NCBI GenBank assembly: GCA_020091685.1
Contig: CM034596.1
Coordinates: forward strand, 558,001-622,000
Origin: Lutjanus erythropterus
Lineage: Eukaryota; Chordata; Actinopteri; Lutjaniformes; Lutjanidae
DNA length: 64,000 nucleotides
Direction of reading: 5' to 3'
Shown here: positions 1 to 11,989 of the stretch, piece after piece
Numbering within the stretch: the first letter of the stretch is position 1
Layout of the letters: the number at the start of each line of letters is the position of its first letter
Made by a program: the position numbers and the translations under genes
The notes under the pieces: generated by a model
Seen by the model: the letters and a program-made list of their open reading frames with translations, nothing else
The model's database searches: none
What the model was told of the DNA's origin: nothing

Positions 1-604
1 AATTTTGTAATAGAAATTTGAACAATATGTATTTTTTTATGTATTTTTATTTCATGACTAAATTGTGTCAGTGACATAAGTAAAAAAAAAATTTAAACCA
101 TAAATTATGACACCTCTATTCACTATGCCAAAAAGAGTAAAGACTAACTTCAGTCTTTACTCTTAACTTACTACAATTTCCAGTAAGCAACCAAGACAAA
201 AAATAAATTTAAAATTCTCATCAAAATGAACACTGATGTTTAGTCATGCCTACGAATCATAATCAAATTCTGTGATTAGGGCTGCACAATTAATTGCGAT
301 ATTATTGAAATCACAATATGGCCAAGTGCAACATCGAAATCACAGACCCAAACAGCAATTTTTTGAAAAAGGAAAAATGTGTGCCACAAAAGCATTTAAT
401 GAGGTACTGTAATGCTGCACTGATGTCCTGGCCTAAAAGTCTTGTTCTCCAGATGTAAGAAAACTTGTTAGTTTGGTACTAACCCCAAATTTAACTCAAT
501 CACTAATACTGCAGAGGATTTCTACAAGTGAAAAAAACTGATTAAAAATCATAAACACATCCAGATACAAAATGCACATAATACACGCTGTGTTAACGTC
601 TCAC
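1..604 (-). other. mcm3ap intron 1 (3' part off window)
   Basis: This is the intronic continuation of mcm3ap beyond the donor at 604. No further exon is visible. It holds a perfect 13-bp stem hairpin (133-145 / 152-164) and, near 275-360, a stretch starting agggctgcacaattaattg that resembles the TIR-proximal sequence of a widespread teleost hAT-type repeat. Confidence 0.5.
133..164. repeat. Perfect 13-bp inverted repeat with 6-nt loop
   Basis: aagagtaaagact (133-145) is followed by aacttc and then its exact reverse complement (152-164). No U-run or other functional context is visible. It may be the remnant of a small foldback element. Confidence 0.7.
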
Positions 605-2150
605 CTAACTCTTCAGCTTTTTCCAGCACCTCCCTGCTCAGTGCTGGTGCTGTGGGTGGTGTGGCAGGCAGGTCGTCACTCTGAGCTTGGACTTCTTCCT
701 TCTCTGTCTCCTCCCACGTCAGTGTTTGCTGCTGAGTCTCCCTTGTGGCCTCACGCCTCACTGGGTTAGGGTCTCTACGAAGATCATTCAGTGCCCTGCC
801 AAATAAGCCAGCCGGTGGGCGGGATCTCATTAGGGGTCTCTTTGGGGGATGTCTTGGTGAGTCTACCTCTGCTGGAACAACCTCCTCTGTGGTAGGCTTC
901 TCTGAGCCAGTGCAGGGGACCGCTTGATCTTCCTTGCGCTTGGTGCCTTTGCTTTGTCGTGCAAATATATTTGTGTCCCCTAGGCCCTCAAGGCTGTCCC
1001 CCTTCTCATCTGTACTAGTTTCTGCTTTGGCTTTGGTGTCTCCAAAGGCTGAGGGCTGACCAAAACCTCCAAAAAGGGATGTTGCCTGGGGCTGGATGGC
1101 TTTGGCTGAGAAGCTGAAAGATGATGGGGTGGTGGGCTGGGTGGTGGACGTCTGGGTGTTGGAGCTGGAGGGGGCGGCTGGCTGGGAAAAGGTGAACTGC
1201 AGAGTGTTGGAGGGACTGCTGCTGTTGCCAGTTGTTAGTGGGTTGTTTTGAGCAGAGATAGAAGGGGCTGCCGCTGGCTGTGAGAAGCTGAAGCCCAGTG
1301 GCCCAGACTTAGGCCCAGTCAACAAAGAGAAGCCGGTAGTGGTGGTGCTGCTACTACTTGTAGTACTGGTGCTCGTCTGGGACCCACTGTTACCAAAAGG
1401 TGAGCTGGACATTGACATAGTTTGAGGGTTAGTGGGCTCAGGGCTGGCGCTGAAAATGGGTTTGAACAGTGCCTCATTGGCTGGCTTGAAACTGAACTGG
1501 GATGATCCGAAGCCTCTGCTTGGGGCCGTACTCTGACCTGTGCCAAATACACTGGTGGTGGCACTGGTAGACAACTGCTGTCCAAACGCAGACTGACCAA
1601 AAGCCAGTGGCTGAGGCTGCCCTAATGCAGCAGTGGAGCCGGAAGCCATCTGTGAGTTTCCAAACCCAGACGACTGTTGGCCAAACCCGGCTGGCTGTTT
1701 GCCGAATCCCGGGGGCTGCTGGCCAAATCCCGGAGCCTGTCCAAATGCAGAAGGCTGCCCAAACGCAGGTGTCTGCCCAAAGACTGAACTCTGGTTTGGT
1801 CCAGCAGTCTGTCCAAAAGCTGGTGCGATGTTACTACCAAAGCCCGAGCTACTCATTCCTAATGAGGACTGTCCAAATGCTGGAGCTTGGCTTGCTGCTG
1901 GCTGCGAGGGGGTCTGTGTAGACGACTGTCCAAAGGCAGAGGTCTGTCCAAAGATGGTGTTTCCATGAGGTGAGGGCTGATTTAAAACAGATGGCTGTCC
2001 GAATGCTGAAGTTTGATAAAAACCCATAGTTTGGGGCTGATTGCTAGGACTTTGCTGTCCAAACGACTGGAACAAACCAGTCTTCATAGTGTTGCTTGGG
2101 GCTTGGAAAGCACCACCTTGTGGACTACCAAATGGATTGGATGGATTCAT
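605..2150 (-). CDS. mcm3ap: MCM3AP / GANP, first coding exon (FG-repeat N-terminus)
   Basis: This is the N-terminal exon of germinal-centre-associated nuclear protein, the scaffold of the TREX-2 mRNA export complex at the nuclear pore. The reading frame opens at the ATG at 2150 (MNPSNPFGSPQ, close to the mammalian start) and stays open for about 515 codons to a donor at 604-603 (g|gtgaga). The first roughly 375 residues are low-complexity Gln/Ser/Pro/Gly with many FG dipeptides in AFGQ/GFGQ blocks, as in nucleoporins. Two conserved islands identify the family: SFKPANEALFKPIF in the middle, and PPKRPLMRSRPPAGLFGRAL near residue 440. The SAC3 and MCM3-acetyltransferase regions must lie left of position 1. 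It is head to head with ybey, as in human. Frames open on the other strand are shadows of the repeat. Identity is from motif recognition; the splice end is inferred. Confidence 0.88.
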
Positions 2151-2862
2151 TGTGCGGACGTTTGGTATCCTTGGTTATTTGTTGAAGGAAATGATTTTCA
2201 TCCAGGCATTCAAGCAGAAGAAAGCTATAACAATGTTCCAGCCTCTTTGGTTTTTGGTGTAACACCCTATCACATTAAAAACAACACACACAACAGAACA
2301 TTATAAATACAGGAACAAGGTGTCTATATGTATCAGCAAGTAAAAGGTCAGACCTAACCCTTCTTCTACAAGATTATTACTGATTTCTTACATCTCATAA
2401 ACAGATACTTACTCATTCTGTGATCATTCAGCATAAATTTTAACCATGAAATGGGCAAACAAAAACAAATGTTCCATGCTGGAATGGAATTTTAAAAGTA
2501 GAACATGTTGGCTGTGGCAGAATTGTCAAAGAAACCGATACTTCAGCTTAACATGTTTCCTTAATTTCTGATGACATATGATTGGGTTCAGTAAATACAT
2601 GGCATATAATCTCCATTAATGTCATAATTTAATTAAACTTTCACAACAAAAATAAACCTTAAATGTGAAAACACATATGTACTCTTCTGAGTGAATTCAT
2701 TGTCAGTTCAAAATTACAACTAAGGCAAAATGACAATAGGCCTAAATGTTGATTTACAATTTAATTGAATTGTGACCACTTTTTAAAAAGAAAAAACAAC
2801 TAACCAAACAACAAAAAAACCTCATAAATGCCTCCATACTGCTTGTTCGGTGTTATTTAAAC

Positions 2863-3345
2863 CTACTAAAGGTGCGACATGCCAAACTGACTTGAAAGAC
2901 GTCATTTGCACCATGTTTTTAGCCTAAATTTTCACAGTAGATCCTTAGCTTGGAACCACATTCACACCGTCTGAACTAGGTGTGTGTGTGTGTGTGTGTG
3001 GTGTGGCATTGTGCATGCATAAGTAAACAGCATGTCAGGGCTTTAGGAGACGTGGACTACACCAGACAAGCATTTTGGGGTTTTTTAAATTATTTTTTCC
3101 ATTTGAAAACTGGTCACCATTTACTTAAATTGTCTGGGAGATTCTGCAATGCGGTTTTACCCTGCAACTCCATTAGTGTTTTGTGGACTAAAAAGACTAA
3201 ACCTTACCTTCAATCTGCATGTAGCTGAGTAGATAATAATTGTTATGCATCATGATATTATGATATTGAATTTTCATCTTTGGGTGAACTATCCCTTTAA
3301 CGATACCAATTTCAGTGAACAGCCAGAGTCTCATCTAGACCCCTG
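2863..3345 (+). repeat. TTAA-type MITE, copy A
   Basis: This stretch is similar, block by block and in the same orientation, to 27085-27535. Shared blocks include cttgaaaga(c/t)gtca, a GT-rich centre, gggagattctg, tgttttgtggactaaaaa, and an end gaactatccctttaa. That end matches the inverted end of a common teleost non-autonomous DNA transposon bounded by TTAA. It contains a (GT) run at about 2980-3001. It lies between mcm3ap and its likely promoter. Confidence 0.7.
2977..3001. repeat. (GT)n microsatellite
   Basis: A run of about 11 GT units inside the copy-A MITE. The related copy at 27.2 kb has only a short GT run, so the expansion is copy-specific. Confidence 0.8.
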
Positions 3346-3929
3346 TATTATTGTAGTTAAATAAATAATGGATTTTAAATATATAAGTCAGGACAGTCAG
3401 TTGTCAGAATGAATTCAGTCATCTTGCTTTTGAAGACTGAGCTGATGAGTGCGTCATTTTGCTCGTCTTTTGCCCAAATACTGATGCAGTTGAACAATTA
3501 TTAATCCGGCAATGGTCCTACACATTATTTATATCGTTCGTTCCTCGTAGTTATATTCCGAACAGGGAACGTGCCAGTTCAAGTTGACATGTGAAATGAT
3601 ATGAATTAGACTTGCTCTGTTTCATGGAAGCAGTAGAGAAATTGTTAACATTGGGCACAATGTAAACCCATAGGAACTGAAGTTGACACAGCTTGAATTT
3701 AAAACTTTTAAAGATCTTTGTTAGTAACTGTGACATTTAAGACTTTTTAAGTACCTGTAGCCGCGAATAAAAATGCACTGCTCGGCCGCTAGCATAGGCT
3801 AACACCACAAACATTGTTAAAGTTACCAACGCAATGTATGTTTCATTGGCCTTAAAGTTGTCGTATTGAAAGTAAAATACATACAGTAAAAGCGAAATAC
3901 TGCAACATTTGACAGGAAAAAAAAAACCT

Positions 3930-4425
3930 CACCTTTACCAGTTTTTGCTTGCAATGTTGACTTTTGCTTAAGTTCAAATACATTTTCGCACATCCGCTTC
4001 CTGTCCGACTACCTTTTCGGTCCCCCGCTCAATGCCTCAGTTCGTTCCGCGAGAGCCAACGTTGCGGACGTTCCGCTGCTCGAATGGGCTTTGAATGGGA
4101 AAGCGATTACTTTATATAAACGACAAAAAATGTTTATTTTCTTCTAACCATATGTTTATAGCTACAGAACCAAGACACAACTTAAATTATCGGTTTCGGT
4201 GGAGTACATGTTGAGGCTAACAGGACGCGTCACCTTGAATTCTGTCTGTCCGGACCGGCTGGAATGGCCCGCGAGAACCGCAAAGCTGACCAAACATTCT
4301 CGTGAACTGAGCGCCAAAAAAGTATTGTAACTGACCGTCATCTCAAGAAGTGGGTCAGTTTTAACTTTCACTTATGTCTCAAGATTTTTCGATAGCCGTT
4401 TTCTCTTTTTACGCCAAATTCTAAA
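3930..4425. promoter_or_regulatory. Divergent promoter between mcm3ap (-) and ybey (+)
   Basis: This GC/CpG-richer island lies in an otherwise AT-rich neighbourhood, between the head-to-head mcm3ap and ybey. It contains an ETS-like ccgcttcctgt (3994-4004) and two CCGCGAGA blocks (4047-4054 and about 4269-4276), which are the reverse complement of the TCTCGCGG-type motif common in vertebrate bidirectional housekeeping promoters. A TATA-like tttatataaa sits at 4111. Transcription starts are not determined. Confidence 0.55.
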
Positions 4426-7400
4426 ATGGGAGTAGTGCTGCGGAATCTCCAGAAGGTGGTGCCTCTCCGCCGCGCCAGACTGCGCAGGGACGTTGACACG
4501 CTGAGGCACATACTGGGCGTCCAGAAATTTGACTTGGGCATCATCTGCGTGGATAACCACAGGATTCAGCAAATCAATAACGTATACAGGAAGAAAAATG
4601 TGCCAACGGATGTCCTCTCATTTCCATTCTACGAGGTAAATATGACTATATGTCAACATGTGACAATAAACCTGTTAAAAGGACAACTCACCCCAAAATC
4701 AAAAATGCACATTTTACCTGTAGTAAAATTTATCCATCTAGATTGTTTTGGTCAGAGTTGTAGAGTTTTGTAGGTATTGACCATAGAGGTGTCTGCCTTT
4801 TCCAGAATATAGCCTGAGCTGAATGGTGCAGACAGAAGCGTACATCTACTCATGGATGAGAGGTTACAACTTAGCATAGGAGGACACCATTGATGTTTAC
4901 GTCTTACACTGTTATGAACATGATGTTTATATGGTTGGGATTCAGTACAAAGAAAATAGATCCTACATGAAAATACCCACAATGAGGTCTGTGGATTATC
5001 TTGAGTAACTGGGCCATATTTCTAGATAGAGACATTGTTGTTGAGTTTTTCAAATGTTTTTCCTTTGACACTTGATGCACAGCAAGTAGAGCGCCATTTA
5101 GTTCCATTATATCTAGATGATTAAACAGCACTACAGGTAAGAGGAAACAACAATGATTTTGTTGATTTTGATTTGGAGGTGAACTGTCTCTTTAATTTAC
5201 TGCCACCTGCTTCCACAAGCACTGGGGTAAAGTTACATGTTTTCCCTCCAATAAGAGGAACAAATTAATTAGAATCTGGTGGGAGGAAATTGCCAGAGTT
5301 GACCAAGAATTCTGTATTGATTTTTTTTCTTTTTCTTTTTAAAATAATCATAATTGAAACTATACCTGTCTGTTTCCAGGACTTGAGACCTGGTAAACTG
5401 CCTTGCCCCCTCCACAGAGATGAGCTGAACCTTGGGGACATTTTCCTGGGGGTGGAGTTTGTGATGAAGCAGTGTCAGGAGGAATCCTCAGATCTGCACG
5501 AAACCCTCACTGTGAGTAACTGTACATCATGTTTCATGTTATTTCAGATCAGCTTAGTTTGTGGCATCAGTCAGAAATACAGCTTGTTGATAATTTCTCA
5601 ACTGGATTCATTGAATTCCACCTACTGTCATGTGTTCACATTTGCAGTAACATTTTCTTTCAAGGTGCACATTTGTTGCAAATTATTTGTTGTTGCAAGG
5701 CACTTGAACATTTTGATAAATAAATAAATAAATGTAATAATAACTAATGCATTTTTAGAGAAAGCTGCTTTGTTGTGCATCTTACAGTAATTTTGTCTTA
5801 AACTATAACTTCCACCATCCTGTAACATTTTTAGTCACAAATACAGCAGAAATGTATTGTTCCTCCTATGCCTTATGTTTTAGGTTATCACTGCACATGG
5901 TATCTGTCATCTGCTGGGCTACAGACATGAGACAGAAGAAGAATGGACTGAGGTTTGTATAGAGATTGCATGGTGAAAGAATGTGCACAACACATTTAAG
6001 GAGTCAGTTTAACCAAAAAATAAAATCATACTTTATGCCTCCACACCAACGACAAGCATGGCCAGCATTATGGGTTTTTTTGGGTTATCGGTCTGTACAT
6101 TTGTCCGACCGTCCGCCCACAGTGGTAGCTGTGTTCCGATCACCCATAAGTTCACTGTGAAGTGGACTGCGTGGGTTGTTCAGCCATGTTAAGTAAGATT
6201 CTAAACCACAGGGAGCAAAACTGCACACCTTAAAGGGAACTGTGAACTGTGTAGGGAAGAAGTGAACAATGGGTCTGCACTTTGCAGGAACCTGAAAGGC
6301 AAGATTACCCATAAGTCATTGTGCTAAAATCAAACAATGGAGCTCATAGAGGAGTTTCATATAACATACATTTTTTTCTGTATTTATAGCTAATTTAAAA
6401 TGATTAATTTAAGTAATTAACAACTGATTAAATAATATATGTTTAAATCAATAAATATATTGTTATATTCATTGTATATACTTTACATATGTCTGATTAT
6501 TGTCATTCTAACTAATGTTAACAGTCATAATTATCAAGGACAACATAATAAATAATGCATAATAGTAGTCTGCATGTAATCAGCATTACATAATAATCAT
6601 TAAATAATGTGCATATTAATTTCTTTGGAATCCACCATTTGTCTTCTAAATAAATCAAATCATATTTATTCACAACTTACATTACGGTCCTTTTGATATA
6701 TTAAGTTTTGTAATGTCAATCATTTTTTTATGTTCTTACATTTCAGTCAGTATTTTATTGCAGACATATAAAACTTCCATAGTTGCAACAAAAGGGAGGA
6801 GCGTTGTCTGTATTGGTGACGTTGCAGGGTGTTTCAAATGGAGGAATTTAGTCAAGGGAAGTTCCCTTCACTGACATTCACTGAGTAGGGAGTAACAGTA
6901 CACTGTGGATCGGAGCACAGCTGAAGTCTCAAGGATGACCTGATTAGAATTTGGAGGTCAGAGGTCACTGTGACCTCACAAAACACATTTTTGGCCAGAA
7001 TTCAAGAATTCATACACTTTTTTTTTTACAGATGTCAAATAGAGTAGAGTGATGAGGTGATGACATTTTCTATCCAAAAAGGTTGAGGCTAAATTTCACT
7101 GTGACATCATAAGCCCTCTCAGTCCTCTGTGTCAAGACAGCATGTTTCTCACTGGAAATTTTTCACTGGAATCACACGTCAGTGAAGTGACGACTTCCAT
7201 TTTTTAATTATATCTTTTCATAGGACAACACTGAAGAAATGACACTTTGATACAATGTAAAGTAGTCAGTGTACAGCTTGTATAACAGTGTAAATTTACT
7301 GTCCCCTCAAAATAACTCAACACACAGCCATTAATGTTTAAACCGCTGGCAACAAAAGTGAGTACACCCCTAGGTGAAAATGTCCAAATTGGGCCCAATT

Positions 7401-10158
7401 AGCCATTTTCCCTCCCCAGTGTCATGTGAGTCGTTAGTGTTACAAGATCTCAGGTGTGAATGGGGAGCAGGTGTGTTAAATTTGGTGTTATCACCCGGGA
7501 TTTACACCAGGTGCGCCTGCGCCGTGGAACAACTGCGCCACAGTTTTGCTCAGTCATGCACGTGACTTCAAATTACACCAGCAGCGTTTCAGAAGCATTG
7601 ACGCTCATCCAATTGACGCGCCATCCGTCGAAAATAGACTCGCTGCGTATTCTCCACAGAGCAGAGCGCCGAGCCGCTTCTGGGACGCTGCTGAGACCCA
7701 CTGTGGCGCTTCTGGTGTAAATTACAGCATTGACTAGAATGGGATCTACTTGTCTGCGTGCCGTGGCGCAGCCGCGCCTGGTGTAAATCCCGGGTCACTC
7801 TCACACTCCCTCATACTGGTCACTGGAAGTTCAACATGGCACCTCATGGCAAAGAACTCTCTGAGGATCTGAAAAAAAGAATTGTTGCTCTACATACAGA
7901 TGGCCTAGGCTATAAGAGGATTGCCAACACCCTGAAACTGAACTGCAGCACGGTGGCCAAGACCATACAGCAGCATACAGGTTCCACTCAGAACAGGCCT
8001 CGCCATGGTCGACCAAAGAAGTTGAGTGCACGTGCTCAGCGTCATATCCAGAGGTTGTCTTTGGAAAATAGATGTATGAGTGCTGCCAGCATTGCTGCAG
8101 AGGTGCTCAGACCATATGCCACACACTGCATCATATTGGTCTGCATGGCTGTCGTCCCAGAAGGAAGCCTCTTCTAAAGATGATGCACATGAAAGCCCGC
8201 AAACAGTTTGCTAAAGACAAGCACACTAAGGACACAGATTACTGGAACCATGTCCTGTGGTCTAATGAGACCAAGATAAACTTATTTGGTTCAGATGGTG
8301 TCAAGCGTGTGTGGTGGCAACCAGGTGTGGAGCACAAAGACAAGTGTGTCTTGCCTACAGTCAAGCATGGTGGTGGGAGTGTCATGGTCTGGGGCTGCAT
8401 GTGTGCTGCAGTCACTGGGTAACTACAGTTCATTGAGGGAACCATGAATGCCAGCATGTACTGTGACATACTGAAGCAGAGCATGATCCCCTCCCTTCGG
8501 AATTGGGCCGCAGGGCAGTATTCCAACATGTTAACGACCCCAAATACACCTCCAAGACGACCACTGCTTTACTAAAGAAGCTGAGGGTAAAGATGATGGA
8601 CCGGCCAAGCATGTCTCCAGACCTAAACCCTACTGAGCATCTGTGGGACATCCTCAAACGGAAGGTGGAGGAGCGCAAGGTCTCCAACATCCACCGGCCC
8701 TGTGATGTCATCATGGAGGAGTGGAAGAGGATTCCAGTAACAACCTGTGAAGCTCTGGTGAACTCCACGCCCAAGAGGGTTAAGGCAGTGCTGGAAAATA
8801 ATGGTGGCCACACAAAATATTGACACTTTGGGTCCAATTCGGACATTTTCACCTAGGGGTGTACTCACTTTTGTTGCCAGCGGTTTAGACATTAATGGCT
8901 GTGTGTTATTTTGAGGGGACAGTAAATTTACACTGTCATACAAGCTGTACACTGACTACTTTACATTGTATCAAAGTGTCATTTCTTAAGTGTCGTCCCA
9001 TGAAAAGATATAATTAAATATTTGCAGAAATGTGAGGGGTGTACTCACTTTTGTGAGATACTGTATTATGTGAGTCCAGGCAGACACTGATGTAAACTGT
9101 AACTTGACTGGTTGGTGGAGCCATACTTGGTTTGTCTTTGCTTAACCTTATGTAGCCATGCAGATAGTCTTGGTTTTATGTGTCAAAATTTATATTTATG
9201 TGTAAATGACAATTCTGCCTCTACACAACTGAGATGGAGGGATTTTTTTTGCCAGAACACTCTCTCAGTTACCCTTAAAAATCCAAAGACAACCATGCCA
9301 TTATATTTCAAAGGGACTTCTTCTATAGTTTCAGAAAAAATGCCTATAGCAGGTCTTTGGTTCATCCAGAACAGTTTTGAGAGAGATGTTGCTGTTAAAT
9401 TGTTCAAATTCAGTTTTTACTGCTGAGAAGCAAAACAGAATTCAACAAACAAACAAAAAACCCACACATGGTGAGATATCACTGGAGGTACTTAGGAAAG
9501 TACTGTTGGGTAAGCTTCTTTGAAATTTGGGTGAACCTGCATTGCAACAAAAAAAAAAAAAAACAGTACAAGTTACCCAGAGAAAAGTCCCATTGCCCTA
9601 CTTTTTGATTTGTCTCTGAAATGTAGAGCTGCAGTTAACAATTATTTTCTGTTAGTGATTAATCTGCCACTTATTTTCATGAATAATCATTTAGTCTATA
9701 AAATGTGGAAAAATATGTAACATACTCATCCAACCTTACCCAGAGTGCAAAGTCACATCTTTAAATTGCTTCTTTTGTCCAACCAACAGTCCAAAACCCA
9801 AACACTCTTTAGTTATTGTCATAAATGACACAAACAAGCAAATCCTTACATTTAAGAACGAGCAAATCGTCAACATTTTTGTTCTAAAAAAGACAATTTA
9901 TCATTTATCACAATAGTTGGGCATTAAATTCATTTAGATTGACTAGTTGACATTGCAACATTAAGTTTAAATAGCAAACTCTGCTCACATAAACTTTTTA
10001 AATGTGTGCAATTTTAAAAAAAAAAAAATATATATATATATATTTGTTTAATTTCTTTCCAGATGCTGCAGAGGGAGAACTACATTCTAAGTGAGTACAA
10101 CAGACTCACAGGGAGACATCTAGAACCGCTGACCAAGAGATGCACTCAGGATAGGTGA
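4426..10158 (+). CDS. ybey: YBEY mitochondrial endoribonuclease, four exons, complete
   Basis: Exons are 4426-4635, 5380-5511, 5884-5952 and 10063-10158. Together they give 168 codons, all joined in phase 0 at GT-AG sites with no frame break; the human protein has 167 residues. YbeY-family proteins are metal-dependent endoribonucleases in rRNA and ribosome maturation; the vertebrate form is mitochondrial. The first ATG gives [20 protein letters not shown], a basic start typical of the family. [12 protein letters not shown] is conserved, and exon 3 holds the signature [11 protein letters not shown], whose His119, His123 and His129 should bind zinc. The protein ends ...[11 protein letters not shown]. 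Intron 3 (5953-10062) is swollen by a Tc1 element. A possible poly(A) signal attaaa lies at 10419-10424. It is head to head with mcm3ap and convergent with usp37. Confidence 0.95.
4673..5196. mobile_element. TTAA-type MITE in ybey intron 1
   Basis: It begins taaaaggacaactcacccc and ends ggaggtgaactgtctcttta, so the ends are imperfect inverted repeats. The body is similar to 33224-33848 in cnot9 intron 7: both share a caaaatcaaaa flank, the phrase gtagagttttg(t/g)ag, and gtctgcctt. No coding capacity. Confidence 0.7.
6932..7201. repeat. Interspersed repeat fragment, family uncertain
   Basis: It contains ggaggtcagaggtcactgtgacctcac and a downstream echo (ggttgaggctaaatttcactgtgacatca), wording typical of a widespread teleost repeat. 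It ends where the truncated left end of the Tc1 copy begins. A related phrase (gaggtcacagtgatcttggtc) occurs near 40.05 kb. Confidence 0.4.
7494..7794. mobile_element. 301-bp nested foldback-like element with 3-bp target duplication
   Basis: The termini are inverted: cccgggatttacaccagg at the left and the matching cctggtgtaaatcccggg at the right. It is flanked on both sides by TCA (7491-7493, 7795-7797). The second Tc1 copy has the uninterrupted site (gttatcactctcac), which proves an insertion. The motif ttacaccag occurs four times, twice in each orientation, so the interior is also partly palindromic. There is no ORF. GC content is high compared with its surroundings. The family is not assigned; the 3-bp duplication would suit a PIF/Harbinger-like enzyme, but TCA is not its usual target. 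Confidence 0.85.
7836..8823 (+). pseudogene. Tc1 transposase, inactivated (copy 1)
   Basis: It starts [20 protein letters not shown], followed by the paired-type HTH and a [11 protein letters not shown] hinge. Three lesions are visible. A 28-bp deletion after the codons for AASIAAEV (about 8103) shifts the frame. An in-frame TAA lies at 8420-8422, where GELQFIEG is expected in the family. A further frame disruption lies near 8505 (NWAAGQY versus the second copy's [10 protein letters not shown]). The DD34E catalytic region continues after the stop ([19 protein letters not shown]) to the terminal NNGGHTKY at 8823. It is non-functional. Confidence 0.9.
9620..9960. repeat. hAT-type MITE fragment, copy A
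   Basis: It has the agagctgcagttaacaattattttc...gattaatctgcc start of a very common teleost repeat. A second copy with the same blocks (attattttcat, gattattcaattagttattttgactacaaaatgt, acccaaagattttcagtt) is at 29440-29735 in cnot9 intron 1. Confidence 0.6.
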
Positions 10159-11989
10159 CCATGAAAGTCACCCGTTAACTTAAGTTATACTACATGCACT
10201 ATGGTGCTATTGTTCATGATCCTGTAAGCAGCTGGACTGTTGTTTGATTTAACTATTTTAACTATAAACAAATGGATACCGGATGCTGTCTTCTCCACCA
10301 TCACAATCTGCAGCTACCGTTTTAGGGACTTTAAACCTCCTGGAAGAAGACATGCTGCAGTTTGATTGTGGATATCCTTTTCAAACACTGGATGTTAGTG
10401 TCATGTTTTAAACATCAAATTAAAAAGCCTGTGCACTTTCACTGAAATATTTTATTAAAATCTGCTTTAGGAAGAGTCAAGTTGTGTATGAAGGGTAGAA
10501 AAAGCTGTTCATTTTTACTTCACAAATACAACATATCCCCTTTACACTTCATTTGGGACAGAATGTTCAGGAAAGCGTAATTAATGGAAAATCCAAGGTG
10601 GACATTAAAAATGGAGAACCAATTTGTGAATAACCATCTGTAGTAAGTCATGGTGCAAGAGAATACTGTACCTCCAGAAGTCGGCAAATAATGATGCTCA
10701 CTTCCTAAAAAAACAACTATAAAGGACCTGGTATTAAGAATATAATTTGGTCCATACTGATTTATGTTTTATAATGCTATATTAAGTAGATTTTCTTCTC
10801 TTGTGTGAGGAATTTAAATAATTTAGCGTGGTGACTATGTTGTGCATTAGTCATGGTGTACTGAAATGTGACTTTTTTTTTTACAGTGGTAACAAAAGAG
10901 CTGTAAAACCAGTTTCTACTACTGGAAGCAGTACAGGAATAAAATACTTCCTTTTGCTCCATTCTATAAGCAAGCACGCCTCATAGGAACTAGTCGAACA
11001 GCATTAGCAGAGGTCTAAAGTGTTAAGTACTGTATATTGGCCTTAAAGATGGTGAAACTAAAGACAGGACACTATAGCTAGCTTCCCTGGTGATCTAGAA
11101 ATTACTTCTATTTGTCGTGGCTTATCTTGATGGGTTTATAAGACAGAATCAACCCTATGCTGCAATAAATAGAAAATCTTGGCTTTATATAAAGGAAAAT
11201 CTGACTTACACATCGTTGACAAACATATTCAAAAACAACAAGGTTGTGCAACATTCAAAGTAAAGCTTGTATACATATTTATAAAAGTTTTCTTGGGAGG
11301 CACAAGGTCAAAACCCCAAAACAAGAAAATTGGGCTTTACTGAGAAAAGCTCAGTTTAAAAACAGGCTTTGTTATTAATGATCTTACAGATTTTCTTTTC
11401 AAATCTAGAATATGGAGACAACCACACACACAAATTAATTCATAAGTCAAGCACAAAAAGCAACTGGGCAAACATCCACACACTCTGTGATAGAAAGCTG
11501 ATCTGAATTGGCCAGTTTGTGCCAGAACATAAATATTGCACCAAATGTACCCGCAAAATACAACAACCCTCTAGGTCTATAATAGCTTATACTCCAACAT
11601 AGAATATATCTTTATTTAGTTTATATGAGAAATAAAGGGTCTGCAAAACATACAATCCATGAAGCACCAGTAGCATCTGGTGTTTGATAGTTGCTTTGAA
11701 GTCAATGTCTGAATGAACGGCATTTAAGTTTAAAGAAGTGTATCAAGAAACGAAGAAAAAAACCTTTACAAAACAGTTGTTTGATAAAATCATAGCAAAG
11801 AAAAATTCCAGCCCCAAAAACATGGAGGCAAAATTTGATCCACTGAACACTTGTAACTGCATTTCTGGTATTTTAAAGAGTCTAGACAGTTTAGCACCTG
11901 TGTTGGCATTTACAGGTGCTAATTTAGCAGGCCATTTAGTAATTTGTAGAGGAAAGAAGTGCCTGTAGACAAGCAAAAAAGGACGGCAA
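10159..11989. other. Convergent intergenic region, ybey 3' flank to usp37 3' UTR
   Basis: No gene was found. It should hold both 3' UTRs: attaaa at 10419-10424 suits ybey, and TTTATT at 11611-11616 reads AATAAA on the minus strand, about 375 nt past the usp37 stop. It is AT-rich with no repeat structure that I could recognise. Confidence 0.6.
11611..11616 (-). terminator. Candidate poly(A) signal of usp37
   Basis: AATAAA on the minus strand, about 375 nt downstream of the stop codon. It is chosen as the nearest canonical hexamer seen; usage is unproven. Confidence 0.4.

Larger units (their letters stand above)
7202..9065 (+). mobile_element. Tc1-mariner transposon copy 1 (decayed, left-truncated, with nested insertion)
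   Basis: The right end is complete (...tgtactcacttttgtgagatactgta, ending at 9065). The left end starts inside the inverted repeat (taattatatcttttcat at 7206) and lacks roughly the outer 45 bp. The repeats are about 200 bp and contain internal tgagtacacc direct repeats, the IR/DR arrangement of fish Tc1 elements. A 301-bp element is nested at 7494-7794. The copy lies in ybey intron 3 and shares most of its sequence with the copy at 35628-37053. Confidence 0.92.

Noticed and set aside
1633-1968. Open frame on the plus strand rich in PNAGxCPN repeats
   Set aside because: It is the antisense shadow of the FG repeats of mcm3ap; the Pro/Asn/Cys periodicity follows directly from the sense repeat.
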